Shown here: positions 41,480-51,413 of the stretch, piece after piece
Layout: each line of letters starts with the position of its first letter
How positions within the stretch are numbered: the stretch's first letter is position 1
Assembly: GCA_002427745.1 (NCBI GenBank)
Contig: DIYF01000055.1
Span: 1 to 64,000 of the forward strand
Direction of reading: 5' to 3'
DNA length: 64,000 bases
From: Roseivirga sp. UBA6061
GTDB lineage: Bacteria > Bacteroidota > Bacteroidia > Cytophagales > Cyclobacteriaceae
The notes under the pieces: generated by a model
The model's input: only the letters and a program-made list of their open reading frames with translations
Databases searched by the model: none
What the model was told of the DNA's origin: nothing
Position numbers and translations under genes: made by a program

Positions 41480-43864
41480 ATGTTCAGAAATTACATCAAA
41501 TTTACCTTGCGCAACCTGAGAAAACTCAGGATGTACATGCTCTTCAATTTATTGGGACTTACGGTGGGTATTTCCTGTGCATTGCTTGCTGTGGTGTTCT
41601 TTCTGGATGAGACTTCATTCGATAAATTCCACAGCAAATCTGATCAGCTGTATAGGGTGATAAGAACCACGAACAGCGAGAATGGAGTAACAGATGTAAG
41701 GCCTGATGTATCCGGACTACTCGGACCTGCACTTGCTGAAGAGCAGCCGGAAGTCACAGCAGCCACTCGTCTGCTCCCATGGTTTAACGAGGCAGTACTG
41801 AGCTATGACCAGCGCAACCTCAAAATGGGTCAACTGGTCTTTGCCGATGAGAACTTCTTCCAGACCTTTGATTTTAAACTGCTACGGGGTAATCCTGAAG
41901 ATGTGTTGGTGGCACCAAATTCTATCGTGCTTACACAAACCGTGGCTGAGGGACTTTTTGGTAATTCCGATCCTGTTGGTAAAACCATAGTTGGTTTAAA
42001 TGATGTCAGTTTCAATGTGACAGGCATCGTGGAAGATGTGCCTGAGAACTCTCATATTATGTTCAATGCCCTCATGTCATGGTCTTCCACTACGCAGAGT
42101 GGCCCGCTATCATTTCGTTTTATCAATAACTGGCTGGGGCAGACGGTATATACCTATCTGGAAATGACTCCGGAGTTCAATCAGGAGAATTTTGAGGCAC
42201 GTATGAATAAGACCCTCTATCAAAACCTGCCGGAGCGGGAGGGAGTGTATAATCTCTCACTTCAGCCTTTCACCGATATCTATCTGGGTTCTGTGCATAT
42301 GAACGGTAGCCGTGATGTGAAACTCGGGAGTTATGATTTACTGAAAATATTCGGAGCCATAGCCGCTTTTATCCTGCTCATAGCCTGTTTGAACTATATC
42401 AACATCAGTACGAGCAAGGCAGCCAAAAGAGCTCAGGAAATAGGCGTACGTAAGGTACTGGGAGCCACTAAAAGGCAACTGACCTGGCAATTCATTGGCG
42501 ATGCGCTGGTGCTTTGTCTGCTTTCTACTCTGCTGGCGGTGCTCATGGTAGATTTGTTCATTCCTTATTTCAACAGCATCACAGGCAAAATGATCAGCTC
42601 TGCGACCATACTCAACGCAGATACATTACTTTATGTAGGAGGGCTGGTATTAACAGTTTCACTGTTTGCCGGATTCTACCCTGCTTTGGTATTGTCTTCT
42701 ATGAAGCCGGTTCAGTCGCTCAAAAAGCTGAATTCAAAAAGCGCGAGAGGAGTTCTCCGGCAGGCCATGATGGTGTTTCAGTTTTCCTTATCAGCCATTG
42801 TGATTATCGGGGCTGTGGTGGTGTATCAGCAGAATGACCTGCTGATGTCGAAAGATCTCGGTTTTAATAAGGAGCAGTTGATTGTGATGAATCTGCCCGG
42901 CAGTCTGCAAAGTCAGGCCGATGCCCTGAAGAATGAACTGGAAGCCCACCCTGATGTGATGATGACTTCTGTTTGTCAGGCAGCCATGGGCGATGGCACG
43001 TTCAGCAGCGGCACCTTCGCTGAGCAGAGTACTGAAGAGATCTCTACAGAAATTTTCAGAGTAGATTATGACTTTATCAAAACCTGGCAGCTTGAAATGG
43101 CCGAAGGGCGGGATTTTGATCGCAATCTGCCATCTGATGCGGGTGGTATTATCGTAAATGAAGCCATGGTCAAAGCGGCAGGCTGGGTAGAGGGCCTGGG
43201 TAAGAAAATGCGTTTTCAGCGTGATGGAGGGCAGGAAGTACCAATTATTGGTGTGGTAAAAGACTTTAATTATGCTCCGTTGACGGCCTATACTGTAAGC
43301 CCGGTAGTCATCTATCTGGATAACAGAAAGTCTAACCTCACTGTGAGGGTATCAGGCAATAACATGCGCGAGGTACTGGATCATATGGAAAACAGCTGGA
43401 CTAAATTTGAAGAGAGGGTGCCTTTCACCTATTACTTCGTAGATGAGCATTTTGCGGAAATGTATGAGGTCGAATCCCGGTTTTTTAAGATTATTATGAT
43501 CTTTTCCATGATCAGTATTTTCATCGCCTGTCTCGGTTTATACGGCCTCACTGCCTTCACCATAGAACAGAAAACCAAGGAAATTGGTATTCGCAAAGTG
43601 TTGGGAGCCGGTCTGGCAGATGTCCTCTACCTGATCAATAAAAGATTTGCCATACTCATTCTGATTGCTTTTGCCCTGGCCGTACCGGTGGGGTACTGGG
43701 CTTCAGAAGAATGGCTCAGTCAGTTCCCTTACCGAGTGTCCATTGGAGCGATGGCCTTTATAGCAGCTGGTATGATGGTTTTTGTGGTAGCAGCACTCAC
43801 CACCAGCCATCAGGCATTCAGAGCCTCAAAAATGGACCCCGTTAATAGTTTGAGATACGAATAA
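41480..43864 (+). CDS. MacB/FtsX-type ABC transporter permease 1 of 5
   Basis: A 794-residue permease with the duplicated plan TM1, periplasmic MacB_PCD, three TMs, TM, second MacB_PCD, three TMs (8 helices). The first FtsX core contains IACLNYINISTSKAAKRA and EIGVRKVLGATKRQL, the second FTIEQKTKEIGIRKVLGA. These cytoplasmic loops are the coupling helices that meet the ATPase; no ATPase gene is in the window. MacB-type complexes act as mechanotransmitters driving periplasmic or outer-membrane partners rather than as true membrane pumps. It is the first gene of the array, divergent from the regulators, and 11 bp ahead of permease 2. Confidence 0.93.
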   Translation: MFRNYIKFTLRNLRKLRMYMLFNLLGLTVGISCALLAVVFFLDETSFDKFHSKSDQLYRVIRTTNSENGVTDVRPDVSGLLGPALAEEQPEVTAATRLLPWFNEAVLSYDQRNLKMGQLVFADENFFQTFDFKLLRGNPEDVLVAPNSIVLTQTVAEGLFGNSDPVGKTIVGLNDVSFNVTGIVEDVPENSHIMFNALMSWSSTTQSGPLSFRFINNWLGQTVYTYLEMTPEFNQENFEARMNKTLYQNLPEREGVYNLSLQPFTDIYLGSVHMNGSRDVKLGSYDLLKIFGAIAAFILLIACLNYINISTSKAAKRAQEIGVRKVLGATKRQLTWQFIGDALVLCLLSTLLAVLMVDLFIPYFNSITGKMISSATILNADTLLYVGGLVLTVSLFAGFYPALVLSSMKPVQSLKKLNSKSARGVLRQAMMVFQFSLSAIVIIGAVVVYQQNDLLMSKDLGFNKEQLIVMNLPGSLQSQADALKNELEAHPDVMMTSVCQAAMGDGTFSSGTFAEQSTEEISTEIFRVDYDFIKTWQLEMAEGRDFDRNLPSDAGGIIVNEAMVKAAGWVEGLGKKMRFQRDGGQEVPIIGVVKDFNYAPLTAYTVSPVVIYLDNRKSNLTVRVSGNNMREVLDHMENSWTKFEERVPFTYYFVDEHFAEMYEVESRFFKIIMIFSMISIFIACLGLYGLTAFTIEQKTKEIGIRKVLGAGLADVLYLINKRFAILILIAFALAVPVGYWASEEWLSQFPYRVSIGAMAFIAAGMMVFVVAALTTSHQAFRASKMDPVNSLRYE

Positions 43865-43875
43865 AGAGCGAAATC

Positions 43876-46284
43876 ATGATAAAGAATTACTTAGTTACAG
43901 CATTTCGGAATTTGTTAAGAAATAAGGTCTATGCCGGTCTTAATATCCTGGGACTGACCATTGGTATTACCTGTTTTGCTCTGATAGCACTACATGTGGA
44001 AAATGAGCTTTCCTATGATCAGTTTCATGAAAACCAGAGCTACCGCTTTATGGTCAATGAGCAGTCTGCTGATGGTGAAAGCCGCAACCTGGGCATTGTA
44101 TCGATCAAATCGCACGAAGGAATTGGCGGGAATGTAGCGGGCATAGAAGACTTTACCATGCTACGCGATTACGACTGGGGACCCTTTATTGTGAAGTATA
44201 AAGACGTGGAACTGAAGTCGCGCAACATGATTTTCGCTGAGCACGATTTCTTCGATTACTTCTCTTTTGATTTGTTGCAGGGTGATAAGAAAACTGCCCT
44301 GGCTGATCCAAAGGGACTTATTATCACGAAGTCAAAGGCCATCGCTCTTTTCGGAAATGCCAACCCGATGGGAGAGACCATTAAGTTTGACGGGGCGTAC
44401 CAGCTCACTCTTCAGGTAACCGGTGTGATGAACGATCCGGTAAACTCTCATTTAGAGTTTGACTACATCTTTCCGTTTGAAGCCCGGGATGACAGAGGTC
44501 CTGTTATTTCAAGAAACGGCTGGAGAAACTCCATGTACGCTTATTATAAATTCAGCGATCAGGCCCGACCAGAAGAAGTGGCACAACGGGTCAAAGAGTA
44601 CTTTCTGGACTTCTATAAGGGCCAGAGTGCAGTAGAAGACCTGAATAGAGAAACCTATTACTTCCAGCCTGTGGAGGAGATTTACTTTTCTTCAAACGAT
44701 GTGGTATTCGATTCCGGATTTAAGAAGGGAAACAAGCAAAATGTGATCATTTTGGGCGCTATTGGCCTGTTTACCCTGCTGATCGCCTGCTTCAATTATA
44801 TTAACTCTGCTACTTCACGCGCCATCAAGCGCTCAAAAGAAATCGGGGTGAGAAAAGTACTGGGCGCATTCCGTTTTCACCTGATCTCTCAGTTTATAGG
44901 AGAAGCCTTTATGGTCACTTTTGTGGCGGTACTGTTGTCAGTATTGCTCACCGATGTCACACTGCCCTTCTTTAATGACCTCCTGGGTAAAGAATTGAGA
45001 TATACGCTACTGGAGAACCCGGTTTACATCCGGGGTCTGGTGGTAATTTTATTGGGAGTAACCGTGTTGTCCGGTCTTTATCCGGCCTTGTTTATGAGCA
45101 GCTTCAACCCTTCAGACTCCATTCGTGGCAGAGGTATTTCAGGAAGCAGAGGGGGGAGCTTGCGACAGGTTTTGATTGGTCTCCAACTCTTCATTACACT
45201 GGTGTTGATTAGTTCAGTATTACTTGTAATGAAGCAAACAAACTATATGAATACCAGAGATTTAGGTTTTCAGGATGAAGACATTCTGATTGTGCCGAAC
45301 AACTCGGGAAATATCAGACAAAACCAGCAGGTGTTTAAGACAGAACTGCTGAGAAGTCCGGATATTCTGGGCGCCTCTTTGGGAGATGATGCGCTGGGCT
45401 TTGGAGATACAAACAACTCCAGCTACCTGGTGCCTGAAGGAAAGCTTGAGAATGAAGGAGCCATTACCACCTTTTTCACAGTAGGCATGGACTTTATTGA
45501 CCTGCATGGTATTCAGCTTATTGAGGGCCGACAGTTTGACCCGAAACTGGCTACTGACAGCAATTCCATCATTGTGAATGAGGCCTTTGTAAGAGCTATG
45601 GGGCTTGAAAACCCACTTGATGATAAGGTGAAGCTCTGGGGAGAAGATGCAAAGGCCTTCCCGATCATAGGGGTGGTAAAGGACTTCAACTTCCAGTCTT
45701 TACATTCCAAAGTAGCTCCGGCACTCTTTACTGTGAATAATGGTAACAACATCTTCTGGTCCATTAAAATGGCTCCGGGCAGGTCAAAAGAAGCCATTGC
45801 TTATGCCAAACAGGCCTGGGAAGAAATCGAGCCCAATTACCCCTTTGGTTACATGTTCCTGGAAAATAATCTTGCTGATTTCTATGAGCAGGAGAGGCAG
45901 CTGGAGAATGCCACACAGGCCTTTGCTATCATCTGCATTTTCATTGCCTGTCTGGGGATTTATGGCATGACCACCTATACCATTGAGCAAAAAACGAAGG
46001 AAATAGGCATTCGCAAGGTGCTGGGGGCCAGTGTAAATCAGCTGGTAGGCCTGGTAAATCAGCGCTTTGTCATATTGTTTACCATTGCGGCTGTACTGTC
46101 GGTGCCACTGGTTTATTATGCCATTTCACAGTGGTTGCTGGGATACGCCTATCATATCAACATAGGGGCGGGAAGCTTCTTACTTTCAGCATTGATTGTA
46201 TTCGCCATTGTGGTGGCGACAGTCAGCGGTCAGGCCATGAGAGCTGCTTCGGCCAATCCTGTTAAGTCTTTACAAAGTGAATAA
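43876..46284 (+). CDS. MacB/FtsX-type ABC transporter permease 2 of 5
   Basis: An 802-residue permease of the same eight-helix duplicated plan. Start MIKNYLVTAFRNLLRNKV is the family's amphipathic N-terminus. Core loops are SRAIKRSKEIGVRKVLGA and YTIEQKTKEIGIRKVLGAS, and the second periplasmic domain has NEAFVRAMGLENPLDDKVK and IIGVVKDFNFQSLHSKVAP. It follows permease 1 by 11 bp and precedes permease 3 by 44 bp, so cotranscription is likely. It is closer to permease 3 than to 4 and 5 by these motifs (shared NEAFVR, GVVKDF). Confidence 0.93.
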   Translation: MIKNYLVTAFRNLLRNKVYAGLNILGLTIGITCFALIALHVENELSYDQFHENQSYRFMVNEQSADGESRNLGIVSIKSHEGIGGNVAGIEDFTMLRDYDWGPFIVKYKDVELKSRNMIFAEHDFFDYFSFDLLQGDKKTALADPKGLIITKSKAIALFGNANPMGETIKFDGAYQLTLQVTGVMNDPVNSHLEFDYIFPFEARDDRGPVISRNGWRNSMYAYYKFSDQARPEEVAQRVKEYFLDFYKGQSAVEDLNRETYYFQPVEEIYFSSNDVVFDSGFKKGNKQNVIILGAIGLFTLLIACFNYINSATSRAIKRSKEIGVRKVLGAFRFHLISQFIGEAFMVTFVAVLLSVLLTDVTLPFFNDLLGKELRYTLLENPVYIRGLVVILLGVTVLSGLYPALFMSSFNPSDSIRGRGISGSRGGSLRQVLIGLQLFITLVLISSVLLVMKQTNYMNTRDLGFQDEDILIVPNNSGNIRQNQQVFKTELLRSPDILGASLGDDALGFGDTNNSSYLVPEGKLENEGAITTFFTVGMDFIDLHGIQLIEGRQFDPKLATDSNSIIVNEAFVRAMGLENPLDDKVKLWGEDAKAFPIIGVVKDFNFQSLHSKVAPALFTVNNGNNIFWSIKMAPGRSKEAIAYAKQAWEEIEPNYPFGYMFLENNLADFYEQERQLENATQAFAIICIFIACLGIYGMTTYTIEQKTKEIGIRKVLGASVNQLVGLVNQRFVILFTIAAVLSVPLVYYAISQWLLGYAYHINIGAGSFLLSALIVFAIVVATVSGQAMRAASANPVKSLQSE

Positions 46285-46328
46285 TCGGTCAGTTCTATAA
46301 TCAATCAACGTTTCAAAACAACACGATC

Positions 46329-48710
46329 ATGCTCAAGAATAACCTTAAGCTCATTATCAGAAACCTCTGGAAAAACAAGGTGGTTTCACTCATCAATCTT
46401 GTAGGGCTGACTCTCGGAATCGCCTGTAGTCTCTTACTCTTTATGTACGTACAGTACGAGCATTCTTATGACAATTTCATGCAGGACGCAGACCGAATCT
46501 ATAGACTCAACTCTGAGGAGAAAGGAATAAATGGCCGTAAAATCGGAGCATCAGGCTGGTCCGATGCCGAGCTATTATCGTCAGATATCGGTCTGATAGA
46601 GGATGTAGTTTATTTTGGTGATACCCGGTATTCGCTGTCGCGTGCTGGTGAAGTAGACAATACCATCAGGGCCGATGCGACTTTCGCTTCAGAGAGTTTT
46701 TTCGACTTTTTCAGTTTTCCACTTATTCAGGGAGATCCTGCTGAGGTGCTCAGCGATCCATCTTCTATTGTATTGACAGAAAGCGTGGCGCTTAGATTAT
46801 TTGGAGATGAGGATGCTATGGGTAAAACCATAACTATAGAGTCGTCTTCATTCAAGAAAGATCTGAAAGTTACAGGAATAGCCGCTGAGATAGAAAACTC
46901 GCATATCCAGTTCGAATCAGTCATTCCATGGGAAATGAGAGCACCTGATGGTCGTCATATTGCCCATATGTGGTTTCAACAGGCCTTGTATCTCTACTTC
47001 AAAACACCCACAACAGGTCAGGCAGACGAGGTGATAGATCATGTCAATGCAAAACTTGCCGAAACAGGGGATATTGAGGACTGGGAGTACTTTCATCAGC
47101 CTCTGAAAGATATTTATTTTGGTTCAGGAGATATCCAGTTCGCTTACTTTGAAGCCGGTAATCTCCAGACCATTAACACGCTCTTCTATATTGCAGTGAT
47201 CATATTACTGGTCGCCTGCATCAATTATGTGAATCTTCAGACAGCCAAGGGCACGCGCAGATCTATGGAAGTAGGAGTAAGGAAGGTATTGGGTGCCCAA
47301 AAAGGACAACTGGTAAAACAGTTTTTGAGTGAGTCATTTGTCATTACGATTCTTTCCGCAATTCTGGCTGTACTGCTAATTGATCTGTCATTGCCGGCTT
47401 TTAACAATCTCACCGGCAAATCTTTTACCATACAGGGCCTGTTGAGCCAGGGCTTGATATGGGTTATGATCTCCATTACTATGATAAGCGCTCTGATTTC
47501 AGGTTTGTATCCGGCCTTTGTGTTGTCTTCATTCAAGCCGTCCCAGGTTCTGAAATCCGCTTCAGCAGCCAATATGTCAGGTAAGGGTGCCCGAAGAACG
47601 CTTATCCTGGTGCAATTCGGGATTTCTATCTTTCTGATGGCAGTTACGTTCATTACCTTTCAGCAAACAAGCTATATCAGTAAAAAGGACCTGGGTTTCA
47701 ATAAGGAGCAAGTCATCACCTTCAGGGTTACTTCCAGCAATATGAGCCAGAGCAAAGAGGCTTTCAGGAAAGAACTTGATAAGTATCCAGGAATTGTGGC
47801 CACTTCTTTAAGCACGGATATTCTGGGCACCGGTAGCACCAATAATTCCGGGCCGGTGTATTCAAAGCGCAACCGGGATTTAAGTACGACTACTACCATT
47901 TTTGGAGCTGATCACTACTTTGTGGAGACCTATGATATGGAAATTGTGGAGGGACGTAATTTTGATCCACAATCGTCCTATGATTCTACCGCTGTGATTG
48001 TCAATGAGGCCTTTGTACGGTCTTTGGGACTGACCGACCCACTGGATACAAAAATAACATTTTGGAACCCGGACAGGACAGGGCTACCCGTCATAGGGGT
48101 GGTGAAGGACTTCCACTTTCAGAAGTTACACAACGAGATCAACCCGATAATTATTCGTATTGCTCCGCGTAATATCTGGAACCTGTCTGTCCGAATGAAC
48201 CCTGAAAATATTAGCACAACCTTATCATTTATAGAGGGTAAATGGAACGAATTTGAACCGGAAGTACCCTTCCGTTATCGTTTTGTGGATCAGCATTTTG
48301 CCGAATTTTATGAAGAGGAATCGCGAACGCAAACAGCCATTACTTTCTTTTCATTAGTAAGTATAGTGCTGACTGCACTTGGCCTCTTTGGTATGACCAC
48401 TTTTGTGATAGAGAGAAAAGTAAAAGAGATCGGCATTCGCAAGGTGCTTGGCGCAAGCATCGGAAATATTAATCTATTGATTTTCAAAGAGTTTCTGGTA
48501 GCACTGATCATAGCGATTGCTATTGCTACACCGCTGGCTTTCTACATGGGCAATGAATGGCTCAACCGCTTTGCCTATCGCATTGATATCAATGCAGCGC
48601 CATTTCTGGTAGCCAGCTTACTTACTATAGTGATTATCGCTTCTACTGTGAGTCTGCTTTCTTTCAGAGCGGCTCAGGCCAACCCGGTGGACGCTCTGAG
48701 AAATGAGTAA
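46329..48710 (+). CDS. MacB/FtsX-type ABC transporter permease 3 of 5
   Basis: A 793-residue permease with the duplicated MacB_PCD/FtsX plan. Start MLKNNLKLIIRNLWKNKV. Loops TRRSMEVGVRKVLGAQKG and FVIERKVKEIGIRKVLGAS lie in the cytoplasm. The second periplasmic domain has NEAFVRSLGLTDPLDTKIT and VIGVVKDFHFQKLHNEI. It ends the first sub-block of the array: a hairpin and 216 bp follow before permease 4. Confidence 0.93.
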   Translation: MLKNNLKLIIRNLWKNKVVSLINLVGLTLGIACSLLLFMYVQYEHSYDNFMQDADRIYRLNSEEKGINGRKIGASGWSDAELLSSDIGLIEDVVYFGDTRYSLSRAGEVDNTIRADATFASESFFDFFSFPLIQGDPAEVLSDPSSIVLTESVALRLFGDEDAMGKTITIESSSFKKDLKVTGIAAEIENSHIQFESVIPWEMRAPDGRHIAHMWFQQALYLYFKTPTTGQADEVIDHVNAKLAETGDIEDWEYFHQPLKDIYFGSGDIQFAYFEAGNLQTINTLFYIAVIILLVACINYVNLQTAKGTRRSMEVGVRKVLGAQKGQLVKQFLSESFVITILSAILAVLLIDLSLPAFNNLTGKSFTIQGLLSQGLIWVMISITMISALISGLYPAFVLSSFKPSQVLKSASAANMSGKGARRTLILVQFGISIFLMAVTFITFQQTSYISKKDLGFNKEQVITFRVTSSNMSQSKEAFRKELDKYPGIVATSLSTDILGTGSTNNSGPVYSKRNRDLSTTTTIFGADHYFVETYDMEIVEGRNFDPQSSYDSTAVIVNEAFVRSLGLTDPLDTKITFWNPDRTGLPVIGVVKDFHFQKLHNEINPIIIRIAPRNIWNLSVRMNPENISTTLSFIEGKWNEFEPEVPFRYRFVDQHFAEFYEEESRTQTAITFFSLVSIVLTALGLFGMTTFVIERKVKEIGIRKVLGASIGNINLLIFKEFLVALIIAIAIATPLAFYMGNEWLNRFAYRIDINAAPFLVASLLTIVIIASTVSLLSFRAAQANPVDALRNE

Positions 48711-48733
48711 GGCAGAGTAGTGTGATATTGAAA

Positions 48734-48753
48734 AGTGCCCGTAAATGGGCACT
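48734..48753 (+). terminator. Possible terminator after permease 3
   Basis: AGTGCCC-GTAAAT-GGGCACT, a perfect 7-bp stem with 6-base loop, then GCTGTTTTATG. The T-run is short and interrupted, so termination may be partial. Confidence 0.5.
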
Positions 48754-48836
48754 GCTGTTTTATGAATGGGCGTTTGTTGTAACATCAAATTGGTAGGTGT
48801 AGTCCAAGGTGCTGTAAAAGAGGGGGTTATGCTTTT

Positions 48837-48850
48837 GGTATCATAATGGC
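48837..48850 (+). promoter_or_regulatory. Weak sigma-54-like site before permease 4
   Basis: TTGGTAT at -24 and ATGGCC at -12 keep the invariant GG-N10-GC spacing, 77 bp before the permease 4 start, in the only sizeable gap within the array. Agreement with TGGCAC/TTGCA outside GG and GC is poor, but an NtrC-family activator is encoded at the head of the locus. Confidence 0.25.
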
Positions 48851-48926
48851 CCATGAATGAACAGAGATACGAATCCTTAGGGAAAGAAGGATTGAGAAAT
48901 TTAAAAGAAGGACAAAATAACAGGTC

Positions 48927-51335
48927 ATGTTTAAGAATTATTTAAAAATAGCGGTAAGGACACTTTGGAGAAGTAAGGGCTATGCCTTTATCAACGTAAT
49001 GGGATTGGCGATAGCCATTACAGGAGCCACACTGCTGCTAACCTTCGTGAGAGATGAAACTTCTCATGACCAATTTCATGAGAAATCAGATAATATTGCC
49101 AGAATTGTGGCGACACAAAAGAACCTGGAAACCCCAAGGAAGTTTGCGTCTAATCCGGGCATTCTGGCTTCAACACTAAAATCTGAAATACCTGAGGTAG
49201 AAAACAGCACCACCCTTTACAGAAGAGGGGGGCATTTCAACTTCATCATCGATGGTGTACGCTATGCCCAGCGCAGGTACGCGATCGTAGAGCCCAGCTT
49301 CTTCGAAATGTTTGACTTTGAACTGCTGGTAGGTGACAGAAACACGGTGGTGAGCGAACCGAACTCTATTGTTTTGAGCGAAAACGAAGCCATTCGCTAC
49401 TTCGGCAGAACCGATGTGCTGGGAGAGGTAGTACAGTCTCCCGGCTTTGGAGAGTTCAAAGTGACAGGAGTGGCTAAGAACGTGCCGGCTAATTCACATA
49501 TCAAATTTGAACTGTTGGTTTCTGCTTTCTTTCAGGACGATGGCTGGAGGAATGCCACGACTAACTGGAGCGCTTTTGGCTCCGCTTCTTATCTGCAACT
49601 GTCGGAGGGCAGCGATTTGACTGCTGTGGCCGGTAAAGTTGAGGCTTTGGCTAATGAGCGTATGGGAGAGCCCATTGCCAGCATTGTAGACTTCGATTTG
49701 CAGCACATTCATGACATTCACTTCAACTCCGGAGATATAGAGAATGGTCTGGAGGAGCAGAAGGGAGACAGTAGCTACATCATGATCTTTGTTTCCATCA
49801 CGGTCTTTCTACTGCTGATCGCCTCGGTTAACTATATGAATCTGGCTACGTCCAGAGCCGTTTTCAGAGCCAAAGAGATAGGAATTCGCAAAGTCGTAGG
49901 AGCTGTAAAGCGCCAGCTGGTGATGCAGTTTTTGCTCGAGTCACTCATGATTACCTTCCTGTCTCTGATTATTTCTGTAGGGCTTACAGATCTGATCATG
50001 CCTTTTTTCAACGAGGTAACAGGTAAGCAGTTTGACTTTAGCTGGACTACGCTCGGAGAGTTTTTGCCAATTCTGGGAGGCGTGGCACTGATAGTAGGTA
50101 TCCTTTCCGGAATCTATCCATCTTTCTTCATGACACGGTTCAGAACCGTAGATGTGCTGAAAGGAGAAAGAGTAGGAGGCAGTTCGTTCTCGCTGAGAAA
50201 AGTATTGGTAATTGTACAGTTCAGTCTGGCCATCTTTATGATCATCTCAACACTGGTGGTAAAGGATCAGATGAGTTTTATCAAAGAAAAGAACCTGGGT
50301 TTCAACGAAGAAAACCTCATGGTCATTGACATCAATAACCGCAATGTCCGAAACGAATTCAAAACCATGCGAGCTGAATTTGCCAAGATCCCGGGAGTTC
50401 AGAGTGTAGGAGTTTCCACCAGAGTTCCGGGCGAATGGAAGAGCATCAACGAGGTACAGGCCAATCTTCTCAGCGGAGAGGGACAGGTAAGAGACTCGCT
50501 GGTAGTGTTTTACATGGGCTTTGATGAAGGCATGCTGGAGACCTTTGACTTTGAGCTGGCAGACGGGGAGTACTTTTCCGGAAACGATCAGACGGATATG
50601 ACTAAGATTCTGCTCAATGAGGCGGCTGTGAAAGCTTTTGGCTTTGGTAATGAAGCACTGGGTAAAACAGTGCAGCTAACCTCAAGAGGACGATCTTTAT
50701 CAGTGCAGGTCATTGGAGTGATCGAGGATTTTAATTTCCAGTCATTGCACAGTAAAGTGGAGCCCATGATCATTGGCAACTGGAATAACCCGGCTGGCTC
50801 TATCGACTACTTTACCCTGAAGGTGAATGGTAATATGTCTGATGTGATTGAGGCGGCTACCCTGGTGCACAATCAGTTTGATCAGGCTACGGCCATGGAG
50901 TACCACTTCCTGGAAAGCCAGCTGGAACTGTTTTACCAGACTGAAAGACAGGCGAGTATCATCTTTCAGGTTGGGTCAGGATTAAGCGTTTTCGTGGCCT
51001 GTCTCGGGCTGTTTGGTCTGGCTACTTTTACAGTTGAAAAGAGAGTGAAGGAAATGGGGATCAGAAAGGTATTGGGAGCTACTCAGTGGAACCTGTTCTA
51101 TCTGTTGTCATCTACCTTTACCAAGCAGGTTTTTATCTCTTTCTTGCTGGCCTGTCCCTTTGCATACTGGATTATGACCAACTGGCTGAAAGACTTCGAA
51201 TACCAGGTAGGCATAGGGGTTTCTGCCTTTATCATTGCCGGTGTTGCTACAGTCGTTATTGCACTGGTTACCGTCAGCTATCGCTCGCTGAAGGCAGCCA
51301 ACTCAAATCCGGTTACCTCACTCAGAAACGAGTAA
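48927..51335 (+). CDS. MacB/FtsX-type ABC transporter permease 4 of 5
   Basis: An 802-residue permease of the same plan. Start MFKNYLKIAVRTLWRSKG. Core loops RAVFRAKEIGIRKVVGAVK and FTVEKRVKEMGIRKVLGAT. The second periplasmic domain shares RVPGEWKSINEV, YFSGNDQTDM and VIEDFNFQSLHSKVEP with permease 5 (RVPGEWKRINEV, YFSGDDAADS, VVEDFKFESFHSNIAP), so 4 and 5 are a younger duplicate pair. It has its own 216-bp upstream region, so it may be started separately. Confidence 0.93.
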   Translation: MFKNYLKIAVRTLWRSKGYAFINVMGLAIAITGATLLLTFVRDETSHDQFHEKSDNIARIVATQKNLETPRKFASNPGILASTLKSEIPEVENSTTLYRRGGHFNFIIDGVRYAQRRYAIVEPSFFEMFDFELLVGDRNTVVSEPNSIVLSENEAIRYFGRTDVLGEVVQSPGFGEFKVTGVAKNVPANSHIKFELLVSAFFQDDGWRNATTNWSAFGSASYLQLSEGSDLTAVAGKVEALANERMGEPIASIVDFDLQHIHDIHFNSGDIENGLEEQKGDSSYIMIFVSITVFLLLIASVNYMNLATSRAVFRAKEIGIRKVVGAVKRQLVMQFLLESLMITFLSLIISVGLTDLIMPFFNEVTGKQFDFSWTTLGEFLPILGGVALIVGILSGIYPSFFMTRFRTVDVLKGERVGGSSFSLRKVLVIVQFSLAIFMIISTLVVKDQMSFIKEKNLGFNEENLMVIDINNRNVRNEFKTMRAEFAKIPGVQSVGVSTRVPGEWKSINEVQANLLSGEGQVRDSLVVFYMGFDEGMLETFDFELADGEYFSGNDQTDMTKILLNEAAVKAFGFGNEALGKTVQLTSRGRSLSVQVIGVIEDFNFQSLHSKVEPMIIGNWNNPAGSIDYFTLKVNGNMSDVIEAATLVHNQFDQATAMEYHFLESQLELFYQTERQASIIFQVGSGLSVFVACLGLFGLATFTVEKRVKEMGIRKVLGATQWNLFYLLSSTFTKQVFISFLLACPFAYWIMTNWLKDFEYQVGIGVSAFIIAGVATVVIALVTVSYRSLKAANSNPVTSLRNE

Positions 51336-51364
51336 AAGCATAAGAAAGGTCTTTTTATACATAC

Positions 51365-51400
51365 AAAAAGAGCGTCTGATCCTTTAGGCGCTCTTTTTTT
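51365..51400 (+). terminator. Strong intrinsic terminator/attenuator before permease 5
   Basis: AAAAAGAGCGTCT (51365-51377) pairs with AGGCGCTCTTTTT (one T-G), loop GATCCTTT, followed by further T. The T-run ends only 13 bp before the permease 5 ATG, leaving no room for a promoter in between. Confidence 0.85.
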
Positions 51401-51413
51401 AAAACTCAGAACA

